Positions 57,695 through 64,000 of a stretch of DNA of 64,000 nucleotides are shown piece after piece. The stretch is from assembly GCA_024449915.1 (NCBI GenBank), contig JAMZAV010003168.1, positions 1 to 64,000 of the forward strand, in the 5' to 3' direction. Position numbers and translations under genes: made by a program. The notes beneath the pieces are model-generated. The model was not told the DNA's origin. It was given only the letters and a program-made list of their open reading frames with translations, and did not search any database. The stretch comes from Sweltsa coloradensis. Its lineage: Eukaryota; Arthropoda; Insecta; Plecoptera; Chloroperlidae. Every line of letters starts with the position of its first letter. Position 1 is the stretch's first letter.

Positions 57695-58514
57695 TTGGAT
57701 GAGCGAAGCGAAGACTTCATTTTCACCGACCCCCCAAAAAATTTAGCTCGGGTGTTTTTTTTTTTTTTTTTTTTTTTTTTTGTTTTTTTTGTTTTTTTGT
57801 TTTTTTGTTTTTTTTTTTGTTTGTATTTTTGTCTGTTTGTTCGCTCTCTACCGGGCAAACGGCATATGCGATCTTGATGAAAATTTGACAGGACCTTCGA
57901 AATCTCTGAACTTAGACTTGCTACGTTTTTGGGTACAATCGAAGAAATATTTCTCATGAATATCGTACTTTTACGTTTTTTTTTTTCGATTTTTAGTGCG
58001 ATATTTTCGTGACATTTGGGCCGATTCTGACCAAACGGGTGGGGCTACAATGTTCATATTTCACATGGACATTAAGGTAATGGTAATGTATTGCTTTTTA
58101 AAAGAAAAAGTAGAAAAAGTTAGCCAGAATCTATAGAAATAAAGCTTTTAATATAAGTTTTTTGATTTTTTGTGCGATATTTTCGTGCCATTTGGGCCAA
58201 TTCTGATCAAACGGGTGGGGCTACAACGTTCATATTATACATGGACATTAAGGTTATGGTGATGTAGTACCTTTTGAAAGAAAAAGTTGAAAAAGTTAGC
58301 CAGAATCCATAGAAATAAAGCTTTTAAAAAAGTTTTTAAAAGTTTTTTACGGTAAATAATACCAATTGACAAGAAACAAAAGAAACTTGACAACATTCAC
58401 CTACAATGCGTAGGCAGCAAAACAAAGCACTTGCAAAAGTAAAGATATCCCACGCAAACTAAAAACTTTAAAAAGCTCATCCATCAACGCGGCGGGACTT
58501 TAGCGTTTTCCTAG
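57695..58514 (+). mobile_element. Helitron-like element inserted in the LINE RT, 820 bp
   Basis: TTGGATGAGCGAAGCGAAGA to GGACTTTAGCGTTTTCCTAG, second class. On the LINE strand the flanks join as ...QIYIN-NEQIPDDWK... in frame when exactly TTGG...CTAG is removed. A 60-base T-rich run lies near 57757-57827. Confidence 0.9.
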
Positions 58515-59630
58515 TTTATATAAATTTGGAATAACAACTGTGAATAGGGAATGATCGCATTGCCCGCTAACTTTATGAAATCATTTGAAATGCCATCCAA
58601 ACCCGGTGTTTTGTTGCTTTTCAAGCCATTAATTACTTGACCTATACTTTTTTTACTAAATGTTTAGACATTTTTCATTCTGGCACTCGTTATTAACTAA
58701 CTTCTTATTAAACACTACCTTTTCCCCAAATATGCTAGCATAGTAATGATTTAACACATTTGCTTTCTCCTTATCGTCTGTTATTGTCTTACCATTTTGC
58801 TGAAGCACAGGTGTACTATTCTTTTTTCCCTTCTTGCTTCTAATATGATTATAGAATCTATCAAAATAATTTACTTTTTTCATTAGCACTACTTTCAAGC
58901 AAATTTTCCATGAACCTATTTTTTCGCTTCTTTCTTTAGATGTAAAAGCTGTTTATATTAATTAAATCTTCGGCTGTTAATCTTTCTGTTACTATATAAT
59001 TTACTGCATTTTCCCTTTTTAAAAGCATTTTTAATTTTTATAATACACAGACGGGATCCGGGTTTTCTTGAGCCTCTTTTGAGGAATAATAATTGAGTGG
59101 CTTCACTCAAAATTATTTTAAACTCTTTCCAGTAAATGTTCAATGTCTGCTCCTTCACTTATACCCCATTTGTTTGAATCATTCTGAAGAAATGTACAGA
59201 TTCTTATTCTGTCAGCCTTACTGTAACAGGTTACACTTTTAGTACTAACTGCATCTTCATTTCTATTTTTATCATGGCAGTCTGACACATGAAGAAGCAC
59301 TGCCTTATGATCCCCAATGCCAAACCACAACATCACATTCCTTTTTCCTCTATTCCTGGTGTAAAAAGAAATATATCTAATAAGTTATTTTTACCACTAA
59401 TTGGACAAGAACGTGTACCTTCCTTACAGTCCCACGATCGTGCTCACTCACAAGTTTCAGATAAGTGTTGTAAAGTATCAGTTGGGGTTGAACGTACGCC
59501 TACATCAGTATTCCCTAAAAACATCAGGCAAATTGAGGTCTCCCCCTATAATCACATCCATAAATTGAAACTCTGTCAAATAGTCACTTAATTTTTATAT
59601 GATGTCCAAGTTTACTTGAAGGTGGGTCTA

Positions 59631-61084
59631 TTCGCGTTTAAAAGCAAGTGGGTGACATCTGGCGGTCAAGTGGAGAACGGCTCTAAGGCAGATACCCGGG
59701 CGGCTGCATGGCGGCATTCAATGTTAAACCAATGCAATGTTGTAGCGTCACGGTCAACTCCAGAATGAATTTACTCGATCATGTTTATAATTTACCAAGC
59801 AAGAAAGGTCATAAAATTAGTAATACACATTTTTGTGGGTGCGTAATGAAACAAAAATCTGAATGTGTATATTATTCCGTGCAAAACTGTGGGTTTGGTG
59901 GGAGTTCTATTCCTATAAACCTTGAGACACATTTTTCACAACTTTTATCAGTTTCATGGATACCACCAACCGATAAACGATAAACCATAATGGTAATTAA
60001 TTTATTACAATGATGTGCTGTAGGCGGTATAAGGCAAAACGGGTTTAAAGAGGTAAAATACCGTCTTTGGGTTCAACATTCTAAACCCAAAGATACTGTG
60101 ATGTGAACCATAGTATATATTATGCAAGTCTCTTTAATAGTATAATTGATAATTGGTATAGATATAATAGGGAAATTTTTGTAATTATCATTTATTATTA
60201 ATAATAAAAGTCCAAAATTTTTAAGTTTTTTAAATTTGTGCAGCGCATTAAATGTAAACTTTTCCTAATTTGATTTTTTTTATTCTTATATGCCAAGAGA
60301 TTTGTACCAACTGCTCCCCGTGAACAGTAAATAATTATGCGTAGACTTAATTATTTTATGGGCTCATATTATTCGTAATCTCAACCAAAAAACACAAACA
60401 ATTCTAGGACTTAATTTAGCGTAATATTATTTAAAACTTTTTGCGTATTAATAATAGTAGGCCTATATATAAGTTTAGTGAAGGCCGGTGCCATCCATAT
60501 AACTTACTTAATTTTTTAGCCGCTTTTGGGGGAGGGGGGGTGGGGGCTTTTTAATGTGAAACAATGTTTTTATGAGGTTTCAATGGCGTGATGAAACACA
60601 AAATTTAATAACAAATCGAGAATTTAAATAATTTTTATTCGCGAGGAACCCGCAAAAAAATTACTTCCGGGGGCATGGTGGGGAGGGGGGGGGGAGAGAA
60701 TAAAAAAATTTTTGTGATATAATATTATATTACATTTTTTCATATAGGCCTAAGTAAAGGCCAATAATCATAAGAAATTTTGCGGTATTTTCATCAAGTT
60801 AAAATTACTGAAAATACACGTCTCCAAATTACGAGATAAAAATTCCTTTATTTTGCTAGTTATTTTGCAGCTGAAGGGTTACAAAATATAGTGATTGTCC
60901 TACCCCATCGTACCAACTACTGGAAAGTGGAAAAACTTCTAGAACTGACGCTTACAATGAAATATTATGCTTTAAAGCATGAAAGCACACTTGCTCCCTA
61001 TGCAAGCCCGTTGTTTTTATCTGCTGTCGGACGGCCATGTTGGCATACGACCGTGCTGCTACCTGGTTAGGTTTTAACCGCGAA
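59631..61084. mobile_element. TA-flanked element, 1454 bp, in the LINE endonuclease
   Basis: TTCGCGTTTAAAAGC at 59631 is inverted as GGTTTTAACCGCGAA ending 61084, with TA on each side (59629-59630; 61085-61086). Removing it with one TA joins the LINE near HVIGAY...NLDII. It contains one plus-strand frame at 59708-59983 (91 codons: QCCSVTVNS, CGCVMKQKSECVYYSVQNCG), Cys-rich but not assigned. A Tc1/mariner-like origin is possible from the TA alone. Confidence 0.65.
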
Positions 61085-61306
61085 TAGGCACCAATGACAT
61101 GTATAGGTTTAGATGAACTATCTCCTACCATTATTTTTACACACAATAATTTCATGGGATATATCCACCCATTTCACTGCACTATGAATTATTGATTTTA
61201 CGGCTATGAACACACCACCACCTCTAGTTTCCCTGTCTCTTCTATATAACACATAATCACTTCCAAAGATTTCACTGTCCATAATGTCAGGTTTTAACCA
61301 TGATTC

Positions 61307-62170
61307 ATTATGTACCATCATGCCAAATTTCATGCTGATAATTACTCATTCGGTGCCTTCATGGTGAATGCTGGAAATCAAGGTAAAAATAATATAAACT
61401 ATAAGGGATGGGGGTTGAAAAAATGTGGTCTAGGAAATGAGAATAGGCCGATTGGGTTAAAACACATTAAAACATAATTTACTAATTTGAATAAAATTCA
61501 ATTTTGGGTTAGAGCTAAAGAATTATTCCAATTTTTAGGGGATGATTTAGGGGGTGTTTGGGGTGGAATATCGCTTGCCTCTCGGCAAAAATTTTTTTTT
61601 CACATTAGTTTGTACCATCATGCCAAATTTCATGCTGATAACTCATTAGGTGCCTTCATGGTGAATGCTACAAATCAAGGTAAAAATAATATAAACTATA
61701 AGGGATGGGGGTTGAAAAAATGTGGTCTAGGAAATAGAATAGACCGATTGGGTTAAAACACATTAAAACATAATTTTAATAACTAATTTGAATAAAACAT
61801 CAATTTTAGATTAGAGCTATGAATTATTCCAATTTTAGGGGGTGTTGGGGGTGGAATATCGCTTGCCCTTCGGCGAATTATTTTTCATATTTTTATGTAC
61901 CATCATGTCAGATTTCATGATGATAACTCATAAGGTGCTTTGTGGTGAATGCTGGAAATCAAGGTAAAAATAATGTAAACTATTAGGGATGGGGGTTGAC
62001 AAAATGTGGTTTATATAATGAGAATAGGCCGATTGGGTTAAATCACATAATAACATTTTTTTAATAACTAATTTGAATAAAAATTCAATTTTGGGTTAGA
62101 GCTATGAATTATTGTAATTTTAGGGGATGATTTAGGAGGTGTTGTGGGTGGAATATTGCTTGTCTCTCTC
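61307..62170. repeat. Three tandem units of about 280-300 bp
   Basis: Units start with TGTACCATCATGCCAAATTT at 61311, 61611 and (diverged) 61896. Each contains AATCAAGGTAAAAATAAT, GGCCGATTGGGTTAAA and ends GGTGGAATATCGCTTGCC. The first unit abuts the LINE endonuclease. The end motif resembles the tail end of the palindrome family (35005-35030, 56145-56170). Confidence 0.88.
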
Positions 62171-62570
62171 CGGAAGTATGCGAGTCTGAGGTACATCTAA
62201 GTGTGGTCCAAGTTTCATAGTTCTAAGATGAAACGTTTTCTCTGTAGGCTCTTATTCCTCTCTGGCAGAATCCCCCCCCCCCCCCCCCCGCAAAACCAAC
62301 CAACCAACCAGCCGCCGGAAGATTTTCGTCTTTTTTTACGCACTTTTTTAACACAGAACGGGTTATCGGATTGGGCTGATTTTTTTTGGGTATGTCATGG
62401 ACCACATAACGGGTCATATACCGAGTTTCAAGAATGTTAATCTTTCGGGACGGCGTGTGCAGATAGCTGAAAAACCCCAATTCGGGTAGGAGTAAACAGG
62501 GTCGAGTTAGTCATCGCCTACTAGCAGTCGCGTGCGCTTCGCTGCGGGCGAACGACCGTCGCCCTAGATA
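62171..62570. repeat. Poly-C tract and possible Helitron-like 3' end
   Basis: A C-run lies at about 62271-62289, then CAACCAACCAACC. Near the right end GCGCTTCGCTGCGGGCG is followed by GGGCGAACGACCGTCGCCCTAG, where GGGCGA and TCGCCC can pair before TAG (split here: GGGCGA, ACGACCG, TCGCCCTAG). A 5' end was not identified. Confidence 0.4.
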
Positions 62571-62913
62571 TATTATCCAGTATTATTAAAGTATCCATAT
62601 TAAGTATATATTTTTTTTTAAACTAATGGATCTCTGTACGTGTGACAATATGTTTGTTCTTATAGTGTCAAAATGCAAAATAAATAACACAAATAACTCT
62701 GTTGGATTACATGTACATTTTGTGCAAGCCTATATCCCAGTCAATACGTCAATCTATAAAACTTATAAACAATATTATACACATCACTTCACTGACATAG
62801 CACATGACCAAAAAATTGTAAGAATAGAATATTAATACCTGTATTGTGTACACAAGACTAGTAGTAGTAAAGAACAAACGTGAAACGTGCATTGCATTTT
62901 ACGCCTAAATAAT

Positions 62914-63163
62914 GCAAGGAGACGGAAACTTAATTCATATCTCGGGAAATACATTTGGCCACATAGCAAGGAGACGGAAACTTAATTCATATCTCGGAAA
63001 ATACATTTGGGCAATGCAAGAACGGAAAACTTAATTAATATCTCGGGAAATACATTTGAGCACATGCAAGGAAACGGAAACTTAATTAATATCTCGGGAA
63101 ATACATTTGAGCACATGCAAGGAGACGGGAAACTTAATCAATTCTTGGGAAATTCATTTGGGC
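62914..63163. repeat. 50-52 bp minisatellite, five units
   Basis: Units begin GCAAGGAGACGGAAACTTAA at 62914, 62966, 63016, 63066 and 63117 and contain ATATCTCGGGAAATACATTT. Some substitution between units. Confidence 0.9.
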
Positions 63164-63369
63164 ACCCTTCGATTGTATAAAGGTGGCGCCCATGATTCGA
63201 GTACTAACAAAATAGCAATGAAATTCAACCTGGAAACACAATCGGTATGGGAAAGGCACTGTTGAGGGAAACGGGCTCGAGTAGACCTGAACGCTGAACC
63301 AACATTTACAATGACGGTTTCAAATATGTACAGCAACTAGCAGTTCTTTGGCCCGGGCACCGTACCGTG

Positions 63370-63606
63370 AGAGGCGGTTGTTGGGTTTGATGGAGCCGGC
63401 AGCCCTCGGGACGATTCTCATCCGGGGTAGGGCAGGACGGCGGGCCGGGAAGTAGAAGCCACCTAGCCCGACGCTCCTGGGTGGTGTACGACGCCCGGGG
63501 ACCCTGATGTGAGCCTTCCCACCGCCGCCCCCCGTCCGGCGGCCTCCATGGAGGGAAGGAGAAGCTCATTCCAGACTCCATGCTGACTCAGATATCAGCA
63601 TCCACC
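63370..63606 (-). CDS. Candidate upstream exon (GC-rich open frame), possibly of the bHLH gene
   Basis: A GC-rich island in an AT-rich window carries a minus-strand frame from ATG at 63581 (MESGMSFSFPPWRPPDGG...), open to 63306. Upstream of the ATG, TTTCAG at about 63607 could be an acceptor, giving an exon with a 24-base leader. Possible donors are ACG/GTACGG (about 63369) and TACG/GTGCCC (about 63361). The second leaves two bases, which would match the one-base start of the bHLH exon at 53577. Both donors are weak. The product is low complexity (Pro, Gly, Arg, Gln) with no recognised domain, as is common for N-termini of bHLH factors. It could instead belong to another gene or be chance. 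Confidence 0.3.
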
Positions 63607-64000
63607 TGAAACATTGAAAAATATGAGACTTGGCTTTTAAGTAAGTAAGTAAGTAAGTAATGTTTTATTCATTTGACTAATACGAGTAAAGTATAACACT
63701 ATCACCTATTCTCTAGAGAGAGAGAGAGAGAGGGGGAGAGAAATGAATAAGGTTTATAATAAAATTAAGGTTAACAAATGTTTTGTTAATACATAGATAA
63801 ATGTAATAATACAATATGAAACAAAAAAAAAAATGCATTACTTTTACAATGACGCACACAATAATAATTAAAAACATTGTAAAAAATTGATATTAATGAC
63901 AATCAACAAGGTAATTTATTTGGGAGACCCGTCAGATAGAAACTCATGAAGTGAGTAATAACTGTTTTTAAGCAGAAAAGGACTTAAGATTAGATTTAAA
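63607..64000. other. Short simple repeats, otherwise unassigned
   Basis: (GTAA)n at about 63640-63660 and (AG)n at about 63713-63735. No gene recognised. Confidence 0.5.

Larger units (their letters stand above)
56185..61305 (-). mobile_element. Broken non-LTR retrotransposon (CR1/L2-like), with two insertions
   Basis: Minus-strand order: endonuclease start (NESWLKPDIMDSEIFGSD, RRDRETRGGGVFIAVKS, 61118-61305), HVIGAY at about 61090, then a TA-flanked element, EN continuing (VIIGGDLNLPDVF near 59540; GIGDHKAVLLHV at 59300), linker (DDKEKANVLNHYYASIF, 58656-58898), a Helitron-like insertion at 57695-58514, RT, and a C-terminal domain to 56312. The 3' tail on the minus strand is a short TAATC tandem near 56185-56210. 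Stops and frameshifts make it inactive. The 5' end before the endonuclease is missing; a tandem array replaces it. Relatedness to the 11.5-16 kb LINE is by shared block order, not close identity. Confidence 0.87.

Noticed and set aside
57695..57957. N-terminal Lys-rich extension of the RT frame
   Set aside because: It is encoded by the inserted Helitron-like element and its T-run, not by the LINE.
2265..58514. Interpretation of the TTGG...CTAG elements as hAT, Tc1 or PiggyBac MITEs
   Set aside because: No target duplication at sites with a known empty counterpart, and the inverted pair is subterminal on one side only, outside of which a hairpin lies.
62223..62480. Gly-run minus-strand frame
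   Set aside because: Comes from the poly-C tract at 62271-62289; no conserved protein feature.

Overview
The window looks like AT-rich animal DNA, most likely arthropod and probably insect. It has one recognisable host gene exon in 64 kb, spliceosomal signals, non-LTR retrotransposons, tRNA-derived SINE heads and long palindromic repeats. There is no operon structure, Shine-Dalgarno site or dense coding. The arthropod assignment rests on one exon at 53178-53577 (minus strand). It encodes a basic helix-loop-helix domain that matches, by recognition, the Oli/BHLHE22-23 (Olig-related) neural transcription factors. Species is not assigned.

Most of the window is a stack of related non-autonomous mobile elements. 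About 38 complete or partial copies share one plan: a 5' end TTGGATGAGCG followed by GAAGCG-rich repeats, an AT-rich body of 450-950 bp, then the inverted copy CGCTCATCCAA just before a short hairpin (stem AACGC/GCGTT), ending in CTAG next to a host T. No target-site duplication is seen. This is the asymmetric terminal architecture of Helitron-like elements (Helentron/Helitron2 type). Four copies can be compared with an undisturbed paralogous site inside this same window, and a fifth interrupts a LINE whose frame rejoins across the insertion, so their boundaries can be read almost to the base. No Rep/helicase gene is present, so all copies are non-autonomous here.

Layout. 0.1-2.3 kb: a 1.9-kb palindrome ending in another Helitron-like hairpin-CTAG terminus. 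2.3-10.2 kb: Helitron-like copies, some nested, with a small LINE fragment. 11.1-16.4 kb: a broken LINE carrying a TTAA-flanked and a hAT-type MITE, bounded by inverted copies of a GACGAC-rich repeat. 16.5-31.6 kb: dense nested Helitron-like copies, a palindrome at 21-22.4 kb, and most of a 3.25-kb palindrome that ends at 32.8 kb. 33.4-36.6 kb: more copies and a perfect-looking 0.5-kb palindrome. 37.7 kb: a 33-bp minisatellite. 38.4-42.9 kb: an inverted relative of the first palindrome, plus copies. 45 kb: a TTAA palindrome. 46.9-49.6 kb: copies. 49.6-51.4 kb: tRNA-like repeats. 53.2-53.6 kb: the bHLH exon. 55.3-62.2 kb: palindrome, a second broken LINE and a 300-bp tandem array. 62.9-63.2 kb: minisatellite. 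63.3-63.6 kb: a GC-rich minus-strand ORF that may be the upstream exon of the bHLH gene, in which case 55-62 kb is repeat-filled intron.

Most open frames across the window are by-products of these repeats (for example frames through the 33-bp repeat or the GAAGCG-rich ends) and are not listed as genes.
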